Both the position numbers and the translations under genes were made by a program. A stretch of 10,284 bases of DNA from Candidatus Gastranaerophilales bacterium. GTDB lineage: Bacteria > Cyanobacteriota > Vampirovibrionia > Gastranaerophilales > Gastranaerophilaceae. The stretch is taken from NCBI GenBank assembly GCA_021205645.1, contig JAJPXE010000232.1, forward strand, positions 2,473-12,756. Reading direction: 5' to 3'. Position 1 is the first letter of the stretch, and every line of letters begins with the position of its first letter. Shown here piece by piece: positions 1-5,402 of the stretch. The notes beneath the pieces were generated by a model. The model worked only from the letters and a program-made list of their open reading frames with translations, did not search any database and was not told where the DNA came from.

Positions 1-37
1 GTATAGCGGCGATAAATATAATTTATCGCCGCTATAC
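1..37. repeat. Perfect 17-bp palindrome at window edge, possible terminator
   Basis: Two perfect 17-base arms (1-17 and 21-37) flank a 3-base loop, and the inner half of each arm is AT-rich. It lies 31 bases past the stop of the minus-strand HEAT-repeat gene, where an intrinsic terminator for that gene would sit. The T-run expected on the minus strand would be outside the window, so a terminator cannot be confirmed. On the plus strand the stem is followed by A residues, so it is not a plus-strand terminator. Confidence 0.55.
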
Positions 38-68
38 AAAAACCGGTTTAAAAAGCCTTAAAATAGGA

Positions 69-344
69 CTAGGCAGCTTTTGAACCTTTAATTTCAGTAA
101 TCAAATACTGAGCAACCCATTCAAATTCTCTGTTATTTTGAGCGGCTTTTTTTAGATAATCAATGGAAGAATCTCCTATTCTGATAAGTGTCATAGCGAC
201 AACACCCCTTGTCAACCCTCTGACAACCTGTAACTGCTCAACAAGCTCAGGAACGGCAGGCGTACCTATATTAACAAGCATATTCTCAATTTCATTTTTA
301 TCCGACTCGTTTAACATTGATAGGATTTCTTTTACAGATTGCAT
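69..344 (-). CDS. Small HEAT-repeat-like protein (91 aa)
   Basis: A short helical protein. The segment GTPAVPELVEQL...RGVVAMTLIRIGDSSIDYLKKAA has the two-helix spacing, central G-D/P turn and Leu/Ala/Ile positions of HEAT or PBS-lyase-like repeats, about two repeats in all. Such modules are protein-protein binding scaffolds, and no catalytic motif is visible. An ATG five codons upstream (start at 359) would give 96 aa, but no ribosome binding site precedes it. The internal ATG at 344 has GGAG nine bases upstream, so I chose it. The gene is monocistronic as far as can be seen, with a palindrome 3' of it and an AT-rich upstream region holding a TATAAT-like box at 383-388. Its partner and role are unknown. 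Confidence 0.75.
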   Translation of the reverse strand: MQSVKEILSMLNESDKNEIENMLVNIGTPAVPELVEQLQVVRGLTRGVVAMTLIRIGDSSIDYLKKAAQNNREFEWVAQYLITEIKGSKAA

Positions 345-420
345 ATTTCCAAACTCCATATAAAATATTTATTCACATTATTATTATAATGCTAAAAACT
401 AAAAATCCCGTTTTCTTTAT

Positions 421-447
421 CTAATCTTTATATGATATAAAGATTAG
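421..447. promoter_or_regulatory. Perfect 12-bp inverted repeat, candidate operator
   Basis: CTAATCTTTATA (421-432) and its exact reverse complement TATAAAGATTAG (436-447) flank TGA. It lies between the divergent HEAT-repeat gene and the response-regulator gene. There is no T-run after either arm, so it is a poor terminator; a binding site for a dimeric regulator or a transcript-end hairpin are both possible. No bound factor can be named. Confidence 0.35.
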
Positions 448-487
448 CATTAAATTTGAAAATATATTCTGATAATATTTTATATAT

Positions 488-575
488 ATGAGCGAGAACA
501 GGTTCCTACACGCTCCGTTTGAGAAGCGGTTGCATTCGCTGCCGAAAATCCGCCCCGCAAACTCAAACTCTAAAA
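488..575. other. GC-rich, foldable island in AT-rich intergenic DNA
   Basis: About 55% G+C over 490-570, against very AT-rich flanks. It can fold: GTTTGAG (517-523) pairs with CTCAAAC (562-568), enclosing AGCG (525-528)/CGCT (537-540), and GAGCG (490-494) pairs with CGCTC (511-515). An ATG at 488 opens a 38-codon frame to a TAG at 602-604, but no ribosome binding site precedes it. It may be a small RNA, a dispersed intergenic repeat or a gene remnant. It matches no tRNA, SRP RNA or riboswitch consensus that I can recognise. The rest of 360-741 holds weak promoter-like AT-rich sequence, including TATAAT at 647-652. Confidence 0.35.
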
Positions 576-741
576 TTTATATTCGAAAACACTATTATCA
601 GTAGAATTAAAGTTTTATGACTAATAAATATTCTCACTCATAACTCTATAATAATGCCGGCATTTAAAAATACTCAACCGATAACCGCAATTTCCCCGCC
701 TGTTAATATGAAATAAAATCAGTATTGAAAGGAGAGGATTT

Positions 742-1404
742 ATGACAATAAAAATCATTCTCGTAGAAGACCAAAAATTAATGCGTATAGGATTAAAGTC
801 GCTCTTTGATGAATATCCTGAAATGGAGATAATAGCAGAAGCGGAAAACGGTAAAGAAGCAGTGGAAAAAACAAGACTGCTTAAGCCAAATATAGTCTTA
901 ATGGATATCGGATTACCGGATATTACCGGAATAGAAGCCGCCAAAAGAATATTGGAGCAAAATACATTCAATGTAAAAATAATAATGCTAACCTCGCATA
1001 TATCGGATAAAGAGGTCTATGACTCACTGACGGCGGGTGCAAACGGATATATTCACAAAGATATAAATACAGAGTTTTTAATGATGATTATAAAAACGAT
1101 AAAAGACGGAGCAATGTGGCTTGATCCTAAAGTTGTGCCGTTTATCAAGGACAAAAACAGCGGGGTAATCCCTGCCCGCCAACTGTCAAGAGCAGGTTTC
1201 AGAGAAATGCATTCAAACCTGACCCGACGGGAATACGAGGTATTAAAACTTGTAGTTGACGGACAGACGAATAGTGAAATAGCCAGAACACTTACAATCA
1301 GCGAACATACAGCAAATGCACACGTATGCAATATTATTCAGAAACTTGTTGTTGATGACAGGACTCAGGCAGCAGTTAAAGCATTAAAAGAGGGACTCGT
1401 TTAG
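742..1404 (+). CDS. NarL/FixJ-family response regulator
   Basis: A two-component DNA-binding response regulator (220 aa, the normal family length). Residues 3-120 form the receiver domain: acidic pair E9-D10, phosphoacceptor D55 in the LMDIGLPD motif, switch T84 and conserved K106. After a linker, residues about 160-215 form a LuxR-type helix-turn-helix (LTRREYEVLKLVVDG, SEHTANAHV, DDRTQAAV). Phosphorylation at D55 is expected to promote dimerisation and promoter binding. The start is well supported, with AGGAG seven bases before ATG. The recognition-helix region has SEHTANAHVCNIIQKLVV where many relatives have T-V-K-x-H-V and K-L-G-V, a mild divergence. No histidine kinase lies in the window, so it is an orphan regulator here with unknown signal and targets. 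Its 3' end overlaps the convergent rdgB by four bases. Confidence 0.93.
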   Translation: MTIKIILVEDQKLMRIGLKSLFDEYPEMEIIAEAENGKEAVEKTRLLKPNIVLMDIGLPDITGIEAAKRILEQNTFNVKIIMLTSHISDKEVYDSLTAGANGYIHKDINTEFLMMIIKTIKDGAMWLDPKVVPFIKDKNSGVIPARQLSRAGFREMHSNLTRREYEVLKLVVDGQTNSEIARTLTISEHTANAHVCNIIQKLVVDDRTQAAVKALKEGLV

Positions 1405-1973
1405 AATTTATAATCATTGATAAATTTGAGCATGCCCATCAACGCCATACCTCTGTGCGAAATAGCATTTTTAGAGTTTTTGTCCATTTCGGCAAGGGTA
1501 ATATTAAACCCGTCAGGCAGGAATATCGGGTCATATCCGAACCCGTTCGTTCCTTTTTGTTCGTCAATAATCACACCGTGACATTCACCTTTTGTAATAT
1601 TTATAATATTCCCGTCTTTGTCAACAAGACTCATACAGCAAACAAATTTTGCACGACGGTTTTGGACATTTTTCAATTCATCAAGAATTTTATTAATTTT
1701 TTTCTGCTGACTGCCCGCATATCTGGCAGAATACAGCCCCGGAGCACCGTTCAAAGCCTCAATGCATAATCCTGAATCATCAGCAAGGGCAGGCATGCCT
1801 GTCATTTTTGCAGCCGCTCTTGACTTTATCAATGAATTTTCCTCAAATGTTGAGCCGTTTTCTTCAGGATTAAACCCATAAGGTGCACTGATAAACTCCA
1901 CACCGGAGGCTGCCGATATCTCATTCATCTCCATAACTTTATGCGGATTTCCGGTGCCCAATATTATTCTCAT
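1401..1973 (-). CDS. rdgB: XTP/dITP diphosphatase (RdgB/HAM1 family)
   Basis: A cytoplasmic house-cleaning pyrophosphatase that hydrolyses non-canonical purine triphosphates (dITP, XTP, ITP) to monophosphates and keeps them out of DNA and RNA. The 190-aa length is typical. Family motifs in order are GTGNPHK (6-12, phosphate binding), TFEENSLIKSRAA (42-54), PALADDSGL (61-69, with the catalytic and metal-binding acids), GLYSARYAG (79-87), GFGYDPIF (144-151, base pocket) and SHRG (172-175). The start ATG follows GTGNPHK by the usual few residues, but only a weak ribosome binding site is visible upstream. It converges on the response-regulator gene with overlapping stops and no terminator between, so the two transcripts must run into each other. 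A hairpin-forming repeat lies just upstream (1997-2028). Confidence 0.95.
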   Translation of the reverse strand: MRIILGTGNPHKVMEMNEISAASGVEFISAPYGFNPEENGSTFEENSLIKSRAAAKMTGMPALADDSGLCIEALNGAPGLYSARYAGSQQKKINKILDELKNVQNRRAKFVCCMSLVDKDGNIINITKGECHGVIIDEQKGTNGFGYDPIFLPDGFNITLAEMDKNSKNAISHRGMALMGMLKFINDYKF

Positions 1974-1996
1974 ATAAAATCACGCTTTCTTAATAA

Positions 1997-2028
1997 TGCG
2001 GGGCGGAAAAATTTTAATTTTTCCCGCA
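1997..2028. repeat. Terminator-like palindrome between divergent genes
   Basis: GGAAAAATT (2005-2013) pairs with AATTTTTCC (2016-2024), extended by TGCG (1997-2000) with CGCA (2025-2028) across a four-base bulge. It resembles a bidirectional intrinsic terminator, but it lies between the starts of rdgB and the kinase gene, where nothing annotated ends. It shares its core (GGAAAA, T-run, AATTTTT, C-rich arm) with the hairpin at 9683-9714, which suggests a dispersed palindromic repeat. Confidence 0.5.
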
Positions 2029-2072
2029 CCTCCTCCAATTGTAAATTTTACATTAATATTATGTCAAAAAAT

Positions 2073-2101
2073 TTTTTATTTAAACTTAATTTTGATATAA
2101 T
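2073..2101 (+). promoter_or_regulatory. Likely promoter of the kinase gene
   Basis: A perfect TATAAT -10 box (2096-2101) is preceded at 17 bases by a poor -35 (TTTTTA, 2073-2078). It would start transcription near 2108, leaving a leader of about 36 bases before ATG 2144. Confidence 0.4.
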
Positions 2102-2143
2102 TAAAAAAATTACGGAGATTTATAGGAATTAGAATATATTAAT

Positions 2144-3013
2144 ATGAACAACTTATTGCAAACAAAATCAGAAGAAAAGACAAACCAACAGACAAAAAAA
2201 TATGTAAAGCTTCCTTCTCAACCGCAATTCAAGAGGATAGAGCACGGTCTTTCTTACATATTTGAAACAGAGATGAAATCATCCGATACAGTTATACTGG
2301 AATATAGACCGGAAGTAATAAAAAAGATATCAATGTTTCTGTCAGGCATGATAAACCGTTCCGCATCAATCGGAATAGCAGGGGAAACCGCAAGCGGAAA
2401 GTCAACTATAACCCTTGATATAATAGAAACAATAAACGCATTTGCAACTGAATATGATAGTAATAACGTAATAACAAGGGTGAACACGGATGATTATTAC
2501 TATGACCGTTCCGAAATGGTCAAAAAAGCAGGGAGTTTTGCAGAATTTGCAAAGAACTATGACCTTGATATACCGCAGGCACTGGAACTTGAACTTATGA
2601 ACAAGCATATCAAACAATTATTGAACGGTCAGGAGGTATACCTTCCGAAATATGATATGAGCGGTACTGCTATCAGACACGACAACCATACCCTCGCTAA
2701 ACCTTCAGGAATTATTATCTCTGAAGGTTTATTTACGCTTACGGACACAATCAAAAATGCGTTTGATTTCAAAATATATGTAGACATTCCGGAGCACATC
2801 CAAAAAGAGCGATTTTATATAAGAGCGAAAGAACGTGGTTTAGGCTCATCAGCAGATGCAATATACAAAAACGCAGCAGAGAAAGCCGAAATTTATATAC
2901 GCCCCTGCAAAGCCAATGCAGACATTATACTGTCGGGAAAATCAGACAGAGCAAGGTATAAGTATTTCCTTAACAAGATTATAGCAATTGTCCAGCACGA
3001 GTATTTCTGCTAA
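2144..3013 (+). CDS. Uridine kinase-like P-loop kinase
   Basis: A P-loop kinase of the phosphoribulokinase/uridine kinase family, which salvages uridine and cytidine to UMP and CMP using ATP or GTP. Walker A is GIAGETASGKST (77-88). VNTDDYY (113-119) carries the substrate-binding acids, NYDLDIPQAL (138-147) and PKYDMSGTAIR (168-178) match nucleoside-binding segments, IISEGLF (191-197) is the Walker B strand, and RAKERG (227-232) is lid-like. At 289 aa it is longer than the roughly 210-aa classical Udk because about 75 residues precede the P-loop, including a charged Lys/Gln-rich stretch. Phosphoribulokinase is an alternative by homology, but no Calvin-cycle gene is nearby. The ribosome binding site is weak: AGGA lies 16 bases before the ATG, so the exact start is uncertain. 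Confidence 0.8.
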   Translation: MNNLLQTKSEEKTNQQTKKYVKLPSQPQFKRIEHGLSYIFETEMKSSDTVILEYRPEVIKKISMFLSGMINRSASIGIAGETASGKSTITLDIIETINAFATEYDSNNVITRVNTDDYYYDRSEMVKKAGSFAEFAKNYDLDIPQALELELMNKHIKQLLNGQEVYLPKYDMSGTAIRHDNHTLAKPSGIIISEGLFTLTDTIKNAFDFKIYVDIPEHIQKERFYIRAKERGLGSSADAIYKNAAEKAEIYIRPCKANADIILSGKSDRARYKYFLNKIIAIVQHEYFC

Positions 3014-3028
3014 TCAATCTTGTAAAAA

Positions 3029-3146
3029 AAGATCCCCGAATTGTACAAATGAGCTGCCACAGCGGTGTTTGTTCCGGCAGGATAGATTTCGGGTATTTTT
3101 CAGGATCTTAATCTGTAACATCTTTTTTTTGCTTTTGTTACAAAAG
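3029..3146 (+). other. Structured segment after the kinase gene, possible terminator or ncRNA
   Basis: Three nested pairings are visible: AAGATCC (3029-3035) with GGATCTT (3103-3109), CCGAA (3036-3040) with TTCGG (3088-3092), and CTGCC (3054-3058) with GGCAG (3076-3080). After it comes an eight-T run (3123-3130) and a small palindrome CTTTTG-TTA-CAAAAG (3132-3146). It starts 15 bases after the kinase stop and would fit a structured 3' end or an independent small RNA. I recognise no riboswitch consensus. The remaining bases to 3254 are AT-rich with only weak promoter-like sequence (TTTACA 3178-3183, TATGTA 3201-3206). Confidence 0.4.
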
Positions 3147-3254
3147 TTCATAAAATAAACATCAAAAAGGCAATTTTTTTACAAGGATATACTTTATGTA
3201 TATGTAAATAAGATTTTAGATTAACTAAATAAATTATAGAGAGCGAGTATATTT

Positions 3255-3407
3255 ATGCTGGGTTTATTCAAATTTTGCCGGCCGGCCCCTGCCGTCGATG
3301 CAATTTCTGATTGTGCCAAAAATTTAATAGAACTACACAAACTAAAAGGGACATATCCGCCCGAAGAAGAACCGGCTGTGGCATTGTGTATTAATCTAAA
3401 AGCCTAA
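3255..3407 (+). CDS. Small hypothetical protein (50 aa)
   Basis: An uninterrupted 50-codon ATG frame ending in TAA. A purine-rich GAGCGAG lies seven bases before the start, an acceptable but not strong ribosome binding site. The product starts MLGLFKFCRPAPAVDAIS, carries a basic/hydrophobic middle (AKNLIELHKLKG, 21-32), an acidic Pro-Glu turn (PPEEEP, 35-40), then a short hydrophobic end. Cysteines are C8, C20 and C45. It has no membrane segment or known motif. It stands between the structured segment after the kinase gene and the 3' end of the convergent 508-aa gene. Its composition looks protein-like and unlike the AT-rich flanks, but no homologue can be named. Confidence 0.45.
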   Translation: MLGLFKFCRPAPAVDAISDCAKNLIELHKLKGTYPPEEEPAVALCINLKA

Positions 3408-3571
3408 AAAGAATATTAGCATATGAGGTGCGGAAAATTAAAAACCTGCCATCATCAGATGCCCCCTCCAGCTCATTTACCCCTTTACCCCTTGTTGCGG
3501 CAACTTTATTTTTATACAAACAACTTTTTATTGCAGGATTTTGCGTTTTTTTGTTTTTAGGAATAGAACAG

Positions 3572-5098
3572 CTATGCCAGATTATTGTGCTTTCGCCGGC
3601 AGTTAGTTATAAATATGTTGAGTTTCGGCAGCAAAAAACCTAATGCAATGGTAGAATATGCAAGTCCCGCTGCGTGTGCGGCATTGAGTTTCCACATGTT
3701 TTTCTTCGCAAATTTCTCACCCTTTGAGGCTACCTCATTGTGACTTTTAAGTGAAATATTATTTAGCCAATGTTTAATTCCTTTTCCGGATTTAGTTTCG
3801 TTAAACAGATATTTCCGTTTTTTATCAAGCAGATTAGCAGCACCTTTAGCGGCAAAACCGCCCAGAACAAGCCAGTTTAAGAACCCTAAATAATCTCTTG
3901 TAGCGGTTTCTCTAAGCTCATCTTTACTGTCAGATGCCATAAACCGTCCGATTAGAGTTGATGCATAGACGGTTTTTATGGCGTTACCGTCTGTGACAGG
4001 ACCCGTAAACTCAAGCTTTTTAACAAAATCTTTTGCTGATTTGACTTTCATAACCCCTGCCGCCATTAAAATCATGCCTGCACTCGCTGCGAGTTTTTCT
4101 GCAAGAAATGTTCTACCTGTATCTTTGTTAGATTTTTTTGCCGTTATGGGATTATTATAGTCTTTATCACCGACAAAACCTTTTGTCCCCGTTCGTTTTT
4201 CGGTGATTTTTCTGTTGATATATTGATTGCTTAGCCCGATAGCAGAAGCTATTGCCAATGCTGCAGGAGCTTTTATTTTATTAATTTTAACAAGTTTATC
4301 AAACGCTTTTTTTGAATTCACATTTTTATTAGTCAGAACATCGTGCCCCAAATCGATACTGTCCCTTAACAAGTTTCCAAGTGCGGAGACAAGTTTTTTA
4401 TTATCGTGTTCGACCGTGGCTTTTCCCGCTCCGAGTGCGTTGGTTATACGCATTTCGACTATATTAAGCAGGTTTTTCCCGTCCTTTTTCGTGACAGTTT
4501 TATCTTCCGTGATTTCCGTTAATGTTGAAATAATAGAGTTTTTATCTTTAAGTTTTTTATGAATGTTTTTATATTTATTATTGTCCCAATGAATATTATT
4601 CCAATTTTTTTCATCGACCCACTGTACATTATCCCAATCAATGTTTCTAAACTGCTTTACTTCCTTGCCGTCAAGCCCCGATGTGTTTTCAAGTATGGTT
4701 GTGATATAGTTTTTAGTATTTTTGCCTGATTTATCCCAAACATTGTTAAGTAAGTTCAGGCTGTCATTAGAAAACCAGGAGTTAGGATTAACCGGAGTTT
4801 TAGGGTCAATAATTTTATTTGCAATATGCGAAATACCTTTAGCAAGGAAGCCTGCAGACAGGCAGACAATCAATGTTCCCGTAAATTCTCTAAAGAAAGT
4901 TTCGGCTCCTGCATACTTGTTACGTTCTTTAGTATCGACATAAGTTCTCGGTGCGACCATTGCAAACAAATCTATTCCGACAGCATTAGCCATCGGGTTT
5001 GTATCGAGAGTTCTTAAAGTTGCCGTTATTGCTCCGTCTAAAACTCCTTTATATGATGGGGTTTGTCTGCTACTGTTGTTCTGCCGTTGTATTCTCAT
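3572..5098 (-). CDS. Orphan hydrophobic protein, 508 aa, unknown function
   Basis: I do not recognise this protein. It has no visible signal peptide or catalytic motif. The N-terminus is basic and polar (MRIQRQNNSSRQTPSYKG). Hydrophobic or Ala/Gly-rich segments occur at about 72-93 (TGTLIVCLSAGFLAKG), 278-290, 335-352 (LAASAGMILMAAGVMKV), 404-424 (FLNWLVLGGFAAKGAANLL) and 472-498, so it may be membrane-associated or helical-bundle forming. Residues 152-180 hold a Trp-Asp-Asn-rich stretch with repeated W-D/N-N and N-I-H/D-W units. Between about 180 and 275 it is Lys/Asp/Asn-rich and probably soluble. Only two cysteines are present (C79, C500). The start ATG has GGAG 12 bases upstream, just after an intrinsic terminator, and the gene appears to be under leader-peptide attenuation. 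Its style suggests a lineage-specific family. Confidence 0.8.
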   Translation of the reverse strand: MRIQRQNNSSRQTPSYKGVLDGAITATLRTLDTNPMANAVGIDLFAMVAPRTYVDTKERNKYAGAETFFREFTGTLIVCLSAGFLAKGISHIANKIIDPKTPVNPNSWFSNDSLNLLNNVWDKSGKNTKNYITTILENTSGLDGKEVKQFRNIDWDNVQWVDEKNWNNIHWDNNKYKNIHKKLKDKNSIISTLTEITEDKTVTKKDGKNLLNIVEMRITNALGAGKATVEHDNKKLVSALGNLLRDSIDLGHDVLTNKNVNSKKAFDKLVKINKIKAPAALAIASAIGLSNQYINRKITEKRTGTKGFVGDKDYNNPITAKKSNKDTGRTFLAEKLAASAGMILMAAGVMKVKSAKDFVKKLEFTGPVTDGNAIKTVYASTLIGRFMASDSKDELRETATRDYLGFLNWLVLGGFAAKGAANLLDKKRKYLFNETKSGKGIKHWLNNISLKSHNEVASKGEKFAKKNMWKLNAAHAAGLAYSTIALGFLLPKLNIFITNCRRKHNNLA

Positions 5099-5114
5099 CG
5101 TATTTTCTCACTCC

Positions 5115-5157
5115 AAAAAAGTTCCTGTTTAAAAATTTTTTAATCAGGAACTTTTTT
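5115..5157 (-). terminator. Attenuator terminator hairpin (segments 3:4)
   Basis: A perfect 13-bp inverted repeat with arms at 5115-5127 and 5145-5157; the minus-strand transcript reads AAAAAAGTTCCTG, an AT-rich loop, then CAGGAACTTTTTT. The terminal U-run belongs to the 3' arm, and GGAG, the ribosome binding site of the 508-aa gene, follows at once. No gene ends upstream except the 23-codon leader, so it is better read as a regulatory terminator than as the end of an operon. By symmetry it could also act on the plus strand, where nothing needs terminating. Confidence 0.7.
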
Positions 5158-5186
5158 ATTATATATTTAGCTGAAAAAGAGCATTA

Positions 5187-5258
5187 TTAACTCTGCAAGT
5201 TCCCGTCGAAGTACTTACAGCAGCAGCATATATTTTTTATGTTGATTAGAATGTTCAT
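5187..5258 (-). CDS. Putative leader peptide with four consecutive Cys codons (23 aa)
   Basis: A short ATG frame on the minus strand with AAAGGG six bases before the start. The peptide begins MNILINIKNI, then has four cysteines in a row (codons TGC TGC TGC TGT, 5217-5228), then KYFDGNLQS and TAA. It begins about 20 bases after a good -10 box, so it would be translated as soon as transcription starts. Its likely role is to sense charged tRNA-Cys: stalling at the Cys run would change the folding of the RNA downstream. The last two Cys codons lie in CTGTAAGT (5213-5220), which pairs with ACTTGCAG (5193-5200) just before the stop. Polycysteine leader ORFs that attenuate operons are known in mycobacteria; this one is inferred from layout alone. 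The Cys run could instead be a chance CAG-repeat. Confidence 0.55.
   Translation of the reverse strand: MNILINIKNICCCCKYFDGNLQS
5193..5220 (-). promoter_or_regulatory. Attenuator segments 1 and 2 (pause hairpin and antiterminator arm)
   Basis: On the minus strand CTGTAAGT (segment 1, 5213-5220) can pair with ACTTGCAG (segment 2, 5193-5200), eight pairs with one G-U. Segment 2 extends to GGGAACTT (5197-5204), which can instead pair with AAGTTCCT in the 5' arm of the terminator (within 5145-5153), eight pairs with one G-U. The two pairings share bases, so they exclude each other, and the second excludes the terminator. Confidence 0.5.
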
Positions 5259-5275
5259 AATTATCCCTTTGATAT

Positions 5276-5305
5276 AATATAAACAGAAATATTTTAGTTT
5301 GTCAA
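5276..5305 (-). promoter_or_regulatory. Promoter of the attenuator and 508-aa gene
   Basis: On the minus strand a consensus TTGACA (5300-5305) is followed by an 18-base spacer and TATATT (5276-5281, one mismatch to TATAAT). The expected start of transcription is near 5269, immediately before the ribosome binding site of the Cys leader ORF. This is one of the best sigma70-like promoters in the window. Confidence 0.65.
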
Positions 5306-5312
5306 TACCTGA

Positions 5313-5341
5313 TTGACTATTTATTACAGTTGAAGTTTAAT
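5313..5341 (+). promoter_or_regulatory. Likely mnmA promoter
   Basis: TTGACT (5313-5318), 17-base spacer and TTTAAT (5336-5341), each one mismatch from consensus. It would give a leader of about 55 bases before ATG 5403. Its -35 box lies back to back with that of the divergent attenuator promoter; GTCAAT (5301-5306) and ATTGAC (5312-5317) form an inverted repeat. Confidence 0.5.
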
Positions 5342-5402
5342 TATATTATCATGTTTAGGTATAGCGAATAATAATAGTTAATCCATAAGAAAGGTGTATC
5401 GT

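Noticed and set aside
488..575. tRNA or SRP RNA gene
   Set aside because: A GGTTC motif is present but no acceptor stem, anticodon arm or T-arm can be fitted, and the SRP tetraloop motif is absent.
621..971. 116-aa minus-strand frame
   Set aside because: It overlaps the receiver domain of a clearly real response regulator and has the Ser/Ile-rich composition of an antisense shadow.
2144..3013. Phosphoribulokinase of the Calvin cycle
   Set aside because: It shares the P-loop family, but no carbon-fixation gene is nearby and the motif set fits nucleoside kinases at least as well.
3428..3643. Hydrophobic 71-aa plus-strand frame starting at GTG
   Set aside because: It runs into the coding end of the 508-aa gene on the other strand, has no convincing ribosome binding site, and its low-complexity T-rich codons explain the hydrophobicity.
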